NCBI GenBank assembly: GCA_902628635.1
Contig: CACONQ010000002.1
Coordinates: forward strand, 1 to 64,000
Direction of reading: 5' to 3'
From: an uncultured Pelagibacteraceae bacterium
Lineage (GTDB): Bacteria; Pseudomonadota; Alphaproteobacteria; Pelagibacterales; Pelagibacteraceae
DNA: 64,000 nt
Program-made: the position numbers and the translations under genes
Part shown: positions 21,645 through 32,242 of the stretch, piece by piece
Layout of the letters: every line of letters starts with the position of its first letter
Position numbering within the stretch: the stretch's first letter is position 1
The notes under the pieces: generated by a model
Told to the model about the DNA's origin: nothing
The model's database searches: none
Seen by the model: only the letters and a program-made list of their open reading frames with translations

Positions 21645-22532
21645 TCAATTTATCCATTCAGGTTTAATAATTTTAATCTCTGCTGTTTCCGTAAAATAAA
21701 CTTTATTAAAATCAAAATTTTTATTATTTATTTTAAAAACACCAAAAGGATATTCAGTATCAATTATTATTTTACCAAATTTTTCATTTGTTAGAAAAAT
21801 ATCTTGATTTTTTTTAATATTACCTTTGATAATATTTATTGCTATAAGTCTTTTTGAAAGCTTATTTTTTAATTTTATTCTTGCAGTATTTTCTTGACCA
21901 ACATAACAGCCTTTTTTGAAATCTATCCCATTTAATTCATCAAAGTTGCATTCAATACCAAAAATTTTATCTTGTAATTTACTACACCCTATTTGAGGAA
22001 TTCCAAGCTGATGGCTAAATTTATAATATTCACTTGATTCATTAGGCTTTAAATTTAATTTTTTAATAGATAAATATAGCTTTTCTAAATTAATGATTAA
22101 TCTTGCACCCAGTCTCTTATTTCTAGGATCAAGAAACAAAGTGTCTTCTCTGAATTTAATCGTATGACCCTCAATGTCCAAAGTATTTTCTAGACTTAAA
22201 AATTTATCTCTACTTAGTACTGCGACTACAAACTCATTACTTAAATCTAGAAATTCAACTTTAGACCTAAGTTTATAAACATTTAATTTTTTAAAAAGAT
22301 CAAGCAGTTGACTTTTTTCGCAGTCTAAAAAAAAACCATTTTTGTGCTTAACTATTATGAAATCAAATAGATATTTTCCCTGAGGAGTTAATAAAGAAGA
22401 AAAAACAGATGAATTATCAGTTATTTTTTCTACATCATTCGTAACAATGTTTTGAAGAAACTCTTTTGCATCCGCTCCATTAATATAGATTATTCCTCTT
22501 TCCTCTAAAGTGTAAATATCGTTTAAATTCAT
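21645..22532 (-). CDS. ygfZ: folate-binding YgfZ/GcvT-like Fe-S cluster assembly protein
   Basis: DAKEFLQNIVTNDVEKI, KGCYVGQENTARIKLKNKLSKRL signature; start corrected to ATG at 22532. Confidence 0.9.
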   Translation of the reverse strand: MNLNDIYTLEERGIIYINGADAKEFLQNIVTNDVEKITDNSSVFSSLLTPQGKYLFDFIIVKHKNGFFLDCEKSQLLDLFKKLNVYKLRSKVEFLDLSNEFVVAVLSRDKFLSLENTLDIEGHTIKFREDTLFLDPRNKRLGARLIINLEKLYLSIKKLNLKPNESSEYYKFSHQLGIPQIGCSKLQDKIFGIECNFDELNGIDFKKGCYVGQENTARIKLKNKLSKRLIAINIIKGNIKKNQDIFLTNEKFGKIIIDTEYPFGVFKINNKNFDFNKVYFTETAEIKIIKPEWIN

Positions 22533-22575
22533 AATTGATAATAACTTAATATTAATATAATTATTTTTGAAAATA

Positions 22576-23883
22576 ATGTTAGACTTAACAATAAAAAACG
22601 GTTCCTGTTTTATAGATGGAAATATAAAACACCAAGATATAGGCGTTAATAATGGTAAAATTGTAAAAATTGGTAAAATAACAGAGGATGCTAGAGATAC
22701 TTTTGATGCCAACAATTTAATAGTATTGCCAGGATGCATTGATACACAAACCCATTTTAGAGAGCCAGGATCAACAGATACTGAGGATTTACATTCTGGA
22801 AGTAGGGCTGCAATCGTAGGAGGTATAACAGCTGTATTCGAAATGCCTAATACTAATCCTCCAACTTCAAATAAAAAAGAATTTCAAAGAAAGTTAGATC
22901 TTGCAAGAAATAGAATGTATTGCAATTATGCTTTTTATTTTGGTGCAACAGCAGATAACGCAGATGATTTGGCTGATTTAAAAAATTTAGAGGGTTGTTG
23001 TGGTATTAAACTTTTTGCCGGTTCATCAACAGGAAATTTATTAGTTGCCAAAGAAACAGATATTGAAAAAGTTTTTAAAAATAGCTCTAAAGTTGTAGCA
23101 GTCCACTCTGAAGATGAGGAAATTTTAAATATTAATAAAAAATTAATTAAAAATGGTGATGTACACTCTCACCCAATCTGGAGAAGTGTCGAATGTGCAA
23201 TGTCTTCCACCAGAAGAATTGTAAGAGTGGCTGAAAAGTATAATAAAAAAGCCCATGTACTTCATATAACTACAAAAGAAGAAATTGATTTTCTATCACA
23301 ACATAAAGGTAACATTACTTTTGAAATTACCCCACAGCACCTAACAATTTATGCCCCAGATTGTTATGATAAACTTGGAACATATGCACAAATGAATCCA
23401 CCTATCAGAGATAAAACACATTATGACAGACTATGGTATGCAGTAAAAAATAATTTAAACGATACCATTGGTTCAGACCATGCCCCTCATTTAAAAATAA
23501 ATAAAGATAAAAAATATCCTAATTCGCCCTCAGGAATGCCGGGAGTCCAAACTCTTATGCCAGTTATGTTAAATCATATTAACGATGGAAAATTATCGCT
23601 CAATCAACTGATAAAGTTAGTGTGTGAAAATCCAGTTAAAATTTTTGGAATACAGAATAAAGGATTTATTAAAGAAGGTTATGATGCTGATTTTACAATT
23701 GTAGACATGAATAAAAAAATTATTATTAAAAATGAAAATATTGAGAGCAAATGTAGATGGTCACCTTTTAATGAAATTGAGTTCAAAGGTACGCCAGTAG
23801 CAACTATAATTGCAGGTAAAACAAAAATGAAAGATGGTAAAATTTTAGGCGACCCTGATGGCACCCCTTTAAAATTTAATTAA
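22576..23883 (+). CDS. dihydroorotase / amidohydrolase family
   Basis: VLPGCIDTQTHFREPGSTDTEDLHSGSRAAIVGGITAVFEMPNTNPPT, GSDHAPH; ATG at 22576 preferred over TTG at 22567. Confidence 0.9.
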   Translation: MLDLTIKNGSCFIDGNIKHQDIGVNNGKIVKIGKITEDARDTFDANNLIVLPGCIDTQTHFREPGSTDTEDLHSGSRAAIVGGITAVFEMPNTNPPTSNKKEFQRKLDLARNRMYCNYAFYFGATADNADDLADLKNLEGCCGIKLFAGSSTGNLLVAKETDIEKVFKNSSKVVAVHSEDEEILNINKKLIKNGDVHSHPIWRSVECAMSSTRRIVRVAEKYNKKAHVLHITTKEEIDFLSQHKGNITFEITPQHLTIYAPDCYDKLGTYAQMNPPIRDKTHYDRLWYAVKNNLNDTIGSDHAPHLKINKDKKYPNSPSGMPGVQTLMPVMLNHINDGKLSLNQLIKLVCENPVKIFGIQNKGFIKEGYDADFTIVDMNKKIIIKNENIESKCRWSPFNEIEFKGTPVATIIAGKTKMKDGKILGDPDGTPLKFN

Positions 23884-24208
23884 TTTTTCCTGCAAAACTA
23901 TTAACAAGAATTACACCAATAACAATTAAAAATAATCCTGCGATTGCTTGCCAAGCCAATGTTTGCTTAAAAAATATATAACCTAATATTGCAATTGTAA
24001 ATATTCCAAGTCCACTCCATGTTGCATAAACAATAGCTATTGGAAGTTTATTAACAACAAAAGTTAAAAGATAAAATGCTGTTAAGTAAAATACAGCAAG
24101 CGCAAAAGTTGGAACAAATTTTGTGAAATTTTGTGAAACTGGTAGTAACATGGTGCCAGCTACTTCACAAAATATAGCACCAATTAAAAATAAATAAGTT
24201 TTAAGCAC
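23876..24208 (-). CDS. small multidrug resistance (SMR/EmrE) family transporter
   Basis: 110 aa, 4 TM; LIGAIFCEVAGTMLL, AIVYATWSGLG. Confidence 0.9.
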   Translation of the reverse strand: MLKTYLFLIGAIFCEVAGTMLLPVSQNFTKFVPTFALAVFYLTAFYLLTFVVNKLPIAIVYATWSGLGIFTIAILGYIFFKQTLAWQAIAGLFLIVIGVILVNSFAGKIN

Positions 24209-26096
24209 TTTTTACAATATTATTTTTTATTAAATCTTCTTTAATCTCATCTAATATAGCTGGATCATCTATTGTTGGTGGCATTTTATATTCAACATTA
24301 TCTGCAATTTTTCTAATAGTGCCTCTTAAAATCTTACCTGATCTAGTTTTTGGAAGTCTTTTAATTACTATTGCAACTTTGAAAGCAGCTACTGGTCCAA
24401 TCTTATTTCTTACCATTTGAATACATTCCTTAGAAATAGTCTCGTTATCTTTATCTACACCGGCTTTTAAAACAATTAAGCCTATTGGTAATTGACCTTT
24501 TAATTTATCAGCTATTCCTAGCACTGCACACTCAGCAACAGACTGGTGCTCAGACAATACTTCTTCGATTGCACCAGTAGATAATCTGTGTCCCGCAACA
24601 TTTATGATGTCATCTGTTCTAGACATTATCCATATATATCCATCTTCATCAATGTGTCCTGCATCGTAAGTTTGGTAATAACCTTCATAATTAGACATGT
24701 AGTTTTCTTTGTATCTTTGATCTGCATTCCAAAGAGTTGGAAAAGTTCCAGGAGGCAAAGGTAGTTTAACAACTATATCTCCCATTTCATTAGGTTTGGC
24801 TAAAGTTTGATCAGACTTAATAATTTTTACATTATAACCAGGCACTGCCTTACAAGCTGAGCCATATTTCGTTTTCATCATTTCAATACCTGTACAATTT
24901 GAACTAATAGCCCAACTTGTTTCTGTTTGCCACCAGTGGTCAATTACAGGAACTTTTAATAAATTTTCTGCCCATTTAATTGTATCTGGATCAGCTCGTT
25001 CCCCTGCAAGAAATAAACTTTCAAATTTACTTAAATTATATTTTGAAAAAAACTTACCCTCGGGGTCTTCTTTTTTAATAGCTCTAAATGCTGTTGGTGC
25101 AGTGAATAAAGATTTTACGTTATAGTCAGAAATTATTTTCCAAAAAGCACCTGCATCCGGTGTGCCCACAGGCTTACCTTCAAATAATAATGTGGTGCAT
25201 CCTTTAAACAACGGTGCGTAAACTATATAAGAATGTCCAACTATCCATCCAATATCACTTGCTGACCACCAAACATCATCTTGATCTATGTTATAAATAT
25301 TTTTCATTGTCCACTTAAGAGCTACAATATGGCCACCAATATCTCGCACAATACCTTTTGGGACACCCGTCGTCCCTGATGTATAAAGAATATAAGCATA
25401 ATCATTTGAGTTCATCTCTACACAATCTGTATCTTTTGCATTCTGAAGACTTTCATCCCAACTAATTTCCAAAGGTGAATTTAATTTAATCTCGTGATCT
25501 TTTCTTTGATAAAAAATAACTTTTTCTAATTTATGTTTAGCCAATTTAAGCGCTCCATCAACCAATGGTCTATATTCAACTGTTCTTCCAGGCTCAAAAC
25601 CACATGAAGCAGTAACCAATATCTTTGCTTTGCTATCATCAATACGACTTGCCAATTCATTTGAGGCAAATCCTCCAAAAACTACTGAGTGTATTGCTCC
25701 AATTCTACCACAAGCTAACATTGCTACCACTGCTTCTGGAACCATTGGCATATATATAACTACACGATCCCCTTTAGTAATACCTTGATTTTTAAGAGCA
25801 CCTGCGAACTTAGAAACTTTATTTTTTAATTCTTTAAAAGTGAACTTTGACTTGTTTCCAGTGATTGGACTATCGTAAATTAATGCAGTTTTATCTCCTA
25901 AACCATTTTGAATGTGCAAGTCTAGAGCATTATAACAAGTGTTAGTAACTCCGTCCTCATACCATTTATAAAAAGGAGGTCTAGCGCTGTTCAAAATTTT
26001 GGTTGGCTTCTTAAACCAGAAGATATCATCAGCCACTTCTCGCCAAAATTCATCAGGTTTTTTTATTGATTTCTCGTAAATCTCTTTAAAATTCAT
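24201..26096 (-). CDS. prpE: acyl-CoA synthetase, propionate/acetate-CoA ligase type
   Basis: AYILYTSGTTGVPKGIVRDIGGH, DVWWSASDIGWIVGHSYIVYAPL, KTRSGKILRGT; PrpE-like length and motifs. Confidence 0.85.
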   Translation of the reverse strand: MNFKEIYEKSIKKPDEFWREVADDIFWFKKPTKILNSARPPFYKWYEDGVTNTCYNALDLHIQNGLGDKTALIYDSPITGNKSKFTFKELKNKVSKFAGALKNQGITKGDRVVIYMPMVPEAVVAMLACGRIGAIHSVVFGGFASNELASRIDDSKAKILVTASCGFEPGRTVEYRPLVDGALKLAKHKLEKVIFYQRKDHEIKLNSPLEISWDESLQNAKDTDCVEMNSNDYAYILYTSGTTGVPKGIVRDIGGHIVALKWTMKNIYNIDQDDVWWSASDIGWIVGHSYIVYAPLFKGCTTLLFEGKPVGTPDAGAFWKIISDYNVKSLFTAPTAFRAIKKEDPEGKFFSKYNLSKFESLFLAGERADPDTIKWAENLLKVPVIDHWWQTETSWAISSNCTGIEMMKTKYGSACKAVPGYNVKIIKSDQTLAKPNEMGDIVVKLPLPPGTFPTLWNADQRYKENYMSNYEGYYQTYDAGHIDEDGYIWIMSRTDDIINVAGHRLSTGAIEEVLSEHQSVAECAVLGIADKLKGQLPIGLIVLKAGVDKDNETISKECIQMVRNKIGPVAAFKVAIVIKRLPKTRSGKILRGTIRKIADNVEYKMPPTIDDPAILDEIKEDLIKNNIVKSA

Positions 26097-26266
26097 AATT
26101 TGCTTAATTGATTCAAAATTGCTTTAATTGCTTGATATTTAAGCAACAAGTTGCATTTAATTTCAAAAAGCCAATAAAATCAACATAAATAAGAGGTAAA
26201 AAAGTCTTCAATAAACTAACTTAATTTGGTAATTAACCCCTTAACTTTGGCAGTTTAATAGACTGC

Positions 26267-26286
26267 TATAGTTTATATAAACTATA
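26267..26286. promoter_or_regulatory. Perfect 20-bp palindrome TATAGTTTATATAAACTATA upstream of proteorhodopsin (candidate operator/promoter element)
   Basis: Self-complementary over 20 bp; ends 26 bp before the proteorhodopsin ATG. Confidence 0.5.
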
Positions 26287-26312
26287 AAAACTAACTAAAG
26301 AGGGAGTTTTTT

Positions 26313-27083
26313 ATGAAAAAACTTAAATTGTTTGCATTAGCAGCTGTAGCTCTATTGGGCTTCTCAGGTGCAGCAAACGCAGAGGCAGTCCTTCTTGCAT
26401 CTGATGACTTTGTTGGAATTTCTTTTTGGATAATTTCAATGGGTATGTTAGCTGCTACAGCTTTCTTTTTCTTAGAAAGAGGATCAGTAGCTGCTGGATG
26501 GAAAACATCAGTAACAGTAGCAGGACTAGTAACTGGTATTGCATTCATTCACTATGTTTACATGAGAGGTGTATGGGTTCAGACAGGTGATTCACCAACA
26601 GTATACAGATATATTGACTGGTTAATTACTGTACCATTACAGATGATAGAATTTTATTTAATTCTAGCAGCTGTGAGAAAAGTATCAGGTAACATCTTCT
26701 GGAGACTATTAATTGGATCTCTAGTAATGTTAATCGGAGGTTACTTAGGAGAAGCAGGTTACATCAACGCAATGCTTGGTTTCATAATCGGTATGGCTGG
26801 ATGGATCTACATCTTATATGAAGTATTCTCTGGTGAAGCTGGTAAAATGGCAGCTAAAAGCGGTAACAGAGGATTAAGTACTGCATTTGGTGCTATGAGA
26901 ATGATCGTTACAGTAGGTTGGGCAATTTACCCACTAGGTTATGTATTTGGTTACCTAACGGGTGGTGTAGATGCTAACACACTTAACGTGATCTATAACT
27001 TAGCAGACTTTATTAACAAGATCGCATTTGGTCTTGTAATTTGGAGTGCAGCTGTTTCTCAGCCAGGAGCTAGAAGAGCATAA
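26313..27083 (+). CDS. proteorhodopsin, proton-pump type, blue-tuned residue
   Basis: RYIDWLITVPLQMIEFYLIL carries the D-T-E carboxylate motif and Gln at the GPR-105 equivalent; Schiff-base Lys in NLADFINKIAFG; signal peptide; RBS GAGGGAG. Confidence 0.98.
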   Translation: MKKLKLFALAAVALLGFSGAANAEAVLLASDDFVGISFWIISMGMLAATAFFFLERGSVAAGWKTSVTVAGLVTGIAFIHYVYMRGVWVQTGDSPTVYRYIDWLITVPLQMIEFYLILAAVRKVSGNIFWRLLIGSLVMLIGGYLGEAGYINAMLGFIIGMAGWIYILYEVFSGEAGKMAAKSGNRGLSTAFGAMRMIVTVGWAIYPLGYVFGYLTGGVDANTLNVIYNLADFINKIAFGLVIWSAAVSQPGARRA

Positions 27084-27101
27084 TAATAACTGAAGTTATT
27101 T

Positions 27102-27140
27102 AAATAGGGCGATATGTTTTCATATTGCCCTATTTTTTTT
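27102..27140 (+). terminator. Intrinsic terminator after proteorhodopsin
   Basis: AAATAGGGCGATATG-TTTT-CATATTGCCCTATTTTTTTT, 15-bp stem with one G-U, then U-tract. Confidence 0.92.
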
Positions 27141-27160
27141 TGTCTTTATAAATATGATTA

Positions 27161-27478
27161 ATGCCGAAAATTACTTACGTCGAGAATAATGGAAAATCTC
27201 ATACTGTTGAGATTGATAAGGGTTTAACAGTCATGGAGGGAGCTATCCAGAACAATATTCCAGGTATTGATGGAGACTGCGGCGGGAGCATGGCTTGCGC
27301 AACATGCCATGTTTATGTCAAAGAAGAGTGGTATGATAAAATTAATGAAAAATCTGAAGGAGAGGATGATATGTTAGACCAAGCCTTTGAACCAAATAAA
27401 TTTAGTAGATTGAGTTGCCAAATTTCAGTCACTGATGAAATTGATGGACTGATAGTTGATCTTCCAAAAAAACAATGA
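27161..27478 (+). CDS. 2Fe-2S ferredoxin
   Basis: [17 protein letters not shown]...LSCQISV cysteine pattern. Confidence 0.95.
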   Translation: MPKITYVENNGKSHTVEIDKGLTVMEGAIQNNIPGIDGDCGGSMACATCHVYVKEEWYDKINEKSEGEDDMLDQAFEPNKFSRLSCQISVTDEIDGLIVDLPKKQ

Positions 27479-28494
27479 TTAAAACTGATGCATTAATTAT
27501 TGGCGCAGGCCCAACTGGCTTGTTCACAGCACATCAATTAAATATAATTGGTCTGAAATGTGAAATTGTAGACAATTTAGATAAAATTGGAGGGCAGTGT
27601 ATTGAGCTTTATCCAGATAAACCTATTTATGATATACCAGCAGTTCCTGAATGCACTGGCGAGGAACTGACAAATAATTTGATAAATCAACTTAAACCTT
27701 TTGATATCAAGTTTCATTTAAATGAGAGAGTTGACGAAGTGAAAAATGAAAAAGGTTACTGGCATGTAAAAACGAATAATGGAACTGTTTTTTATACACC
27801 AAATGTTATTATTGCTGGTGGAGTAGGATCGTTTGAACCTAGAAAATTTACACCAAAAGAGTGCGAACAATACGAGGGGAAGTCTATTTTTTATTCAATT
27901 AAAGACAAAAATATTTTTAAAGATAAAACAGTATCAATTTTTGGAGGTGGCGATAGTGCTTTAGACTGGGCTGTTGAATTATCTGCAAACTCAAAAGTTA
28001 ATCTTATACATAGACGTGATGAATTCAGAGGAGCTCAATCTACTTTGAACAAAGTTTATGAACTTGAAAAAGAAGGTAGGATAAATTTGTTTACAAAATA
28101 CCAATTAAAAAACCCTAGAGGCAATGGAAAGCTCGATAGCATTGATATTCAAAATGAAAACAAAGAAATAAAAAACCTTAAAACTGACTATGTTTTGGGC
28201 TTTTTTGGTCTAATAATGCAACTTGGCCCAATTGCAAACTGGGGATTAAATTTGAATAAAAAAACAATCGAAGTAGATACTGAAAAATTTGAGACAAATC
28301 AAAAAGGTATTTACGCTGTAGGTGATATTTGTTCATATCCAGGTAAATTAAAACTAATTTTATCAGGTTTTCACGAGGGAGCTTTGGCAGCTAGGGCATG
28401 TTTTAAATTAGCTAGACCAGATGAAAAATATAGATTTGAATTTACAACATCTTCATCAAGTATATTAAAGAGACTTGGTAAAAAGAGTGATTGA
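27475..28494 (+). CDS. ferredoxin--NADP+ reductase, thioredoxin reductase-like
   Basis: [71 protein letters not shown]. Confidence 0.93.
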   Translation: MIKTDALIIGAGPTGLFTAHQLNIIGLKCEIVDNLDKIGGQCIELYPDKPIYDIPAVPECTGEELTNNLINQLKPFDIKFHLNERVDEVKNEKGYWHVKTNNGTVFYTPNVIIAGGVGSFEPRKFTPKECEQYEGKSIFYSIKDKNIFKDKTVSIFGGGDSALDWAVELSANSKVNLIHRRDEFRGAQSTLNKVYELEKEGRINLFTKYQLKNPRGNGKLDSIDIQNENKEIKNLKTDYVLGFFGLIMQLGPIANWGLNLNKKTIEVDTEKFETNQKGIYAVGDICSYPGKLKLILSGFHEGALAARACFKLARPDEKYRFEFTTSSSSILKRLGKKSD

Positions 28495-29113
28495 GTTATT
28501 CACAGCTGATACCCCTAACGGAAAAAAAATAAGTATAATGTTAGAGGAAATTAAGTTTGATTATAAAGTTACTAAAATAGACTTAGGCAAAGGCGAACAG
28601 TTTAATCCAAATTTTAGAAAAATTAGTCCTTTTAGTAAAATACCAGTCATCATAGACCATGATAATGAGGAAAAAATTTTCGAGTCAGGCGCAATATTAA
28701 TTTATTTGGCCGAAAAGAGTAAAATGTTTTATGAAAATAAAGATAGATTGAAAATAAACCAATGGCTTATGGCCCAAATGGGATATATAGGACCAATAAT
28801 CGGTCAGCATCATCAGTTTCATCATTATAATCCAGGAAAAAGTAATTTTGGAGAAGAGAGATATTTTAAAATAACAAAATCTATATATTCTGATTTAGAT
28901 GAAAGACTTTTTAACTCAAAATTTTTAGCAGGAGATAATTATTCAATAGCAGACATTGCGACTTGGCCTTGGATAGCTAGGCATAAATGGCACGATATTG
29001 GGCTCAAAAAATTTAAAAATTTGACTAGATGGTATTTAGAAATTTCAAATAGAGAAGCTGTGAAAAAGGGCTATGAGTTTATGAAACAAGGAGATAAGAT
29101 TCCCTTACCATAA
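28487..29113 (+). CDS. glutathione S-transferase family protein
   Basis: [43 protein letters not shown]; start GTG 28487 (or TTG 28475). Confidence 0.88.
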   Translation: MIELFTADTPNGKKISIMLEEIKFDYKVTKIDLGKGEQFNPNFRKISPFSKIPVIIDHDNEEKIFESGAILIYLAEKSKMFYENKDRLKINQWLMAQMGYIGPIIGQHHQFHHYNPGKSNFGEERYFKITKSIYSDLDERLFNSKFLAGDNYSIADIATWPWIARHKWHDIGLKKFKNLTRWYLEISNREAVKKGYEFMKQGDKIPLP

Positions 29114-29117
29114 ATAT

Positions 29118-30374
29118 ATGGAAAAAAATTATAAAAATTATTTTAAATATTATCTAATTTCAATCTCAGTATTTGCTTTTATCTGGTTATATCTAAAACA
29201 TGATGTTGGTAATGATTCCACTATTTCAGAATGGATAATTAATTATCAAGGAGGTTTTACAAGAAGAGGTTTACCAGGTGAAATAGCTTTTCATATAGCG
29301 CAAATTTTTGACTTTAAATTAAGATTTGTGATTTTATTGATGCAAATATTTTTTTACGGACTTTATTTAATTTTAATTTACAAATTTTTTAAAACAATAA
29401 AGTTAAATGGAATTATTTTATTTAGTTTGTTTACACCAATCTTTTTAATTTACCATATTGCTGAATTAGAAGTCTTAGCAAGAAAAGAATTATTTTTATT
29501 TATTGGTTATATTTGGTTCTACAATATATCATCAAAAGAAAGTAAGACAAAAAATTCTATTTTATGGATAATTTTTATTTTACCATTAATTTCTATTTTA
29601 TACGAACCAGCAATATTTTACTACACATTCTTTGCAGCTACAGTTTTGCTAAAAATGAAAAATGAAAACTTAATTAAAATTTTTATATTAATATTTATTA
29701 TTTTTATACCATCAATTATTGTTTCTTATTTTAGTGCGTTTCATATAATTTCTAAAGATGGTTTTGAAATTATGAAATCATCATTAATAAATAATTTTGG
29801 CGAAGCTTGCTATATGTCCTGCGGACTAATGGATACAAAAAGAGAAGCAATTGTACATATCAAGGCAACAATAAGTAAATTAACTGAGAAAGAATTTAGT
29901 ATTTACACGTATTTATTTAGATATTTTTTGATTATGTTAATTGGGTCTGCTCCATTATTACTGCTTATTAAAAATTCTGAGCTCACTAAAAAAATATTTA
30001 ATTTTAAGAAAATAATTTTAATTTTCATAATTTTAAATATTTTTGTACCAATACACTGGTTAATGTTTATTGATTGGGGAAGAGCAGTTAATATTACTTA
30101 TGTCTCATCACTCTTATTCTTTTTTTACTTATTTAAGAACGATTTTATAAAAATAAACTTAAAAATAATTGATGAAAACATTTTTAAAATAACTAACAAT
30201 TTACAAAAAATACTGAAAATTAAACCAAAGAGTATTTTAGTAATATTTTTTTTAGTTTATGCATTCGGCTGGAGCCCGCCGACTTTGCTATCAGCTGATG
30301 TTAATTCATTCCCTGGATATAGAATACCTTATAAAACATCAAAAATCTTATATTTAAATTATTTTAAGGATTGA
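29118..30374 (+). CDS. multi-pass membrane protein of unknown function
   Basis: 418 aa, many hydrophobic segments, no recognised motif. Confidence 0.6.
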   Translation: MEKNYKNYFKYYLISISVFAFIWLYLKHDVGNDSTISEWIINYQGGFTRRGLPGEIAFHIAQIFDFKLRFVILLMQIFFYGLYLILIYKFFKTIKLNGIILFSLFTPIFLIYHIAELEVLARKELFLFIGYIWFYNISSKESKTKNSILWIIFILPLISILYEPAIFYYTFFAATVLLKMKNENLIKIFILIFIIFIPSIIVSYFSAFHIISKDGFEIMKSSLINNFGEACYMSCGLMDTKREAIVHIKATISKLTEKEFSIYTYLFRYFLIMLIGSAPLLLLIKNSELTKKIFNFKKIILIFIILNIFVPIHWLMFIDWGRAVNITYVSSLLFFFYLFKNDFIKINLKIIDENIFKITNNLQKILKIKPKSILVIFFLVYAFGWSPPTLLSADVNSFPGYRIPYKTSKILYLNYFKD

Positions 30375-30423
30375 TATGAAATTTTTGAATTATTGAAAAT
30401 TGGAATATTTCAATAAAAATTAA

Positions 30424-30840
30424 TCAATCATCTGCATAAACTTTTTCTTCTTTTTCATGCTTCTCTTGTGCAGCAATACATAAGGTTGCAACAGGTCGTG
30501 CCATTAATCTCTTTAATCCTATCGGTTCAGCTGTTTCTTCACAAAATCCGTAAGTACCTTCTTTTATCCTTCGCAACGCAGAGTCTATTTTAGATATAAG
30601 TTTTATTTGCCTATTTATTGCTCTCATTTCAACATTTTTTTCAGTATATGAGCTTGCTTGATCAACAATGTCAGCTGATGTACTATTATCATCTAAAGAG
30701 CTATTATAGAGAGCTTCGTTATTTGATTTAACCAAATCTTTCTTCCACTCTAATAATTTATTTTTAAAAAAAGCTTTATGTTTCTCACACATATATTTTT
30801 CGGTGCTTTTTGGTATATAATTTTTTGATATCTTAACCAT
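30424..30840 (-). CDS. dksA: DksA/TraR C4-zinc-finger-type transcription factor
   Basis: DxxDxA-type DIVDQASSYTEK, RIKEGTYGFCEETAEPIGLKRLMARPVATLCIAAQE. Confidence 0.88.
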   Translation of the reverse strand: MVKISKNYIPKSTEKYMCEKHKAFFKNKLLEWKKDLVKSNNEALYNSSLDDNSTSADIVDQASSYTEKNVEMRAINRQIKLISKIDSALRRIKEGTYGFCEETAEPIGLKRLMARPVATLCIAAQEKHEKEEKVYADD

Positions 30841-30901
30841 ATTTATAGTTTGAACGGTCGGAAGTATATTCAGCAATTATTTAGTGTCAAGAATGCTTTA
30901 A

Positions 30902-32242
30902 TTGTATAAATTCAAGCAAATGTTTAATTATAGAAAAAATACATTAAGTTATTTTTATATTTTCTTATTTATTCATCTTTTTATTTGGACACTGATTCCT
31001 TCGATTACAAATAACAATTTACCACTTGATACTATTGAGGCGCTAGCTTGGGGAAGCAATTTAGATTGGGGATTTGTTAAACATCCTCCAGCAAGTGCTT
31101 TTTTTGTAGAATTATTTTATTTTTTGTTCGGTAGTCAAGATTGGGCTTATTATTTACTTAGTCAGATATTTGTAATTTTTTCATTTTTTTTAGTATTTCA
31201 ATTAAGTGAAAAAATATTTAATAATAAGACTTTAAGCTTTCTATCAGTAATACTATTAGAGGGCATATATTTCTATAATTTTACTACACCAGAATTTAAC
31301 GTTAACGTTTGTCAACTACCTTTTTGGTCATTAACTGTCTTTTATGCTTGGAAAATATTTGATGGTAAAAAAATTAATATTTATGATTGTTTTTATTTAG
31401 CTATCTTTGCTGCGATTGGGTTCCAATCGAAGTATTTATTTATCTATTTATTGGTTTCTATATTTATTTTATTTTTTTATCAAATTGTAATTTTAAAAGA
31501 GAGAAAATTTGATTTTAAATACTTAATATCTATTGAAGTATTTTTTATTCTTTTAGTTCCTCATTTAGTTTGGTTATTTAACAATGATTTTATTACAATT
31601 AAATATGCTTTTTCCAGGGCAGGACTCGACGAAGTTAATTATATAAACCATTTAAAATTTCCGATTATTTTTTTAATTAAACAAATTTTAATTTTATTAC
31701 CAGTTTTTATAATGTTAGTTTTAATTTTAAAAAAAATAAAAATTAATTTAAATTTAAATGACAGAAAATTATTATTTTTATTAATTGTTAATATATTACC
31801 AATTTTACTTATGCTTTTGACTTCAATAATGACCGGTTCTAAAATTAGAACGATGTGGATGACACCATTTTATTTATTCTTTGGAACATTATTAATTTAT
31901 ATTTTCCAAAATTATCTAGAAACAAAAAAAATTAAAAATTTTCTAATTTTTTTTATATTTATTTTCTTACTTTCACCAATAAGCTATGGAACTGTTTCTT
32001 TGCTTAAAGATAATAAAAGAACAGACTATCCCGGTAAAGAAATTGCTATTGAAGTTGAAAAAAAATGGAATTCTGAATTTAAAGATCCTATAAACGTAGT
32101 TTTAGGCGATGAATGGACAGCAGGAAACTTGTCATATCATTTAAAATCGCGCCCAGCATGGGAAGGAATTGTAGATAAAAGTAAATTAGATAGTTATAAT
32201 AAGTATATCTGCTTAGAGAAAATTTGTGTTGGGGTAAAATGA
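30902..32242 (+). CDS. family 39-like (PMT/ArnT) membrane glycosyltransferase
   Basis: DTIEALAWGSNLDWGFVKHPPASAFFVELFYFLFG, typical GT39 N-terminal motif and multiple TMs. Confidence 0.83.
   Translation: MYKFKQMFNYRKNTLSYFYIFLFIHLFIWTLIPSITNNNLPLDTIEALAWGSNLDWGFVKHPPASAFFVELFYFLFGSQDWAYYLLSQIFVIFSFFLVFQLSEKIFNNKTLSFLSVILLEGIYFYNFTTPEFNVNVCQLPFWSLTVFYAWKIFDGKKINIYDCFYLAIFAAIGFQSKYLFIYLLVSIFILFFYQIVILKERKFDFKYLISIEVFFILLVPHLVWLFNNDFITIKYAFSRAGLDEVNYINHLKFPIIFLIKQILILLPVFIMLVLILKKIKINLNLNDRKLLFLLIVNILPILLMLLTSIMTGSKIRTMWMTPFYLFFGTLLIYIFQNYLETKKIKNFLIFFIFIFLLSPISYGTVSLLKDNKRTDYPGKEIAIEVEKKWNSEFKDPINVVLGDEWTAGNLSYHLKSRPAWEGIVDKSKLDSYNKYICLEKICVGVK

Noticed and set aside
22533-22739. N-terminal extension of the YgfZ ORF
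   Set aside because: Extension is antisense to dihydroorotase and lacks homology-like features; true start is the ATG at 22532.
26291-26548. Reverse ORF of 85 aa opposite proteorhodopsin
   Set aside because: Antisense to the clear proteorhodopsin CDS; compositional artefact.
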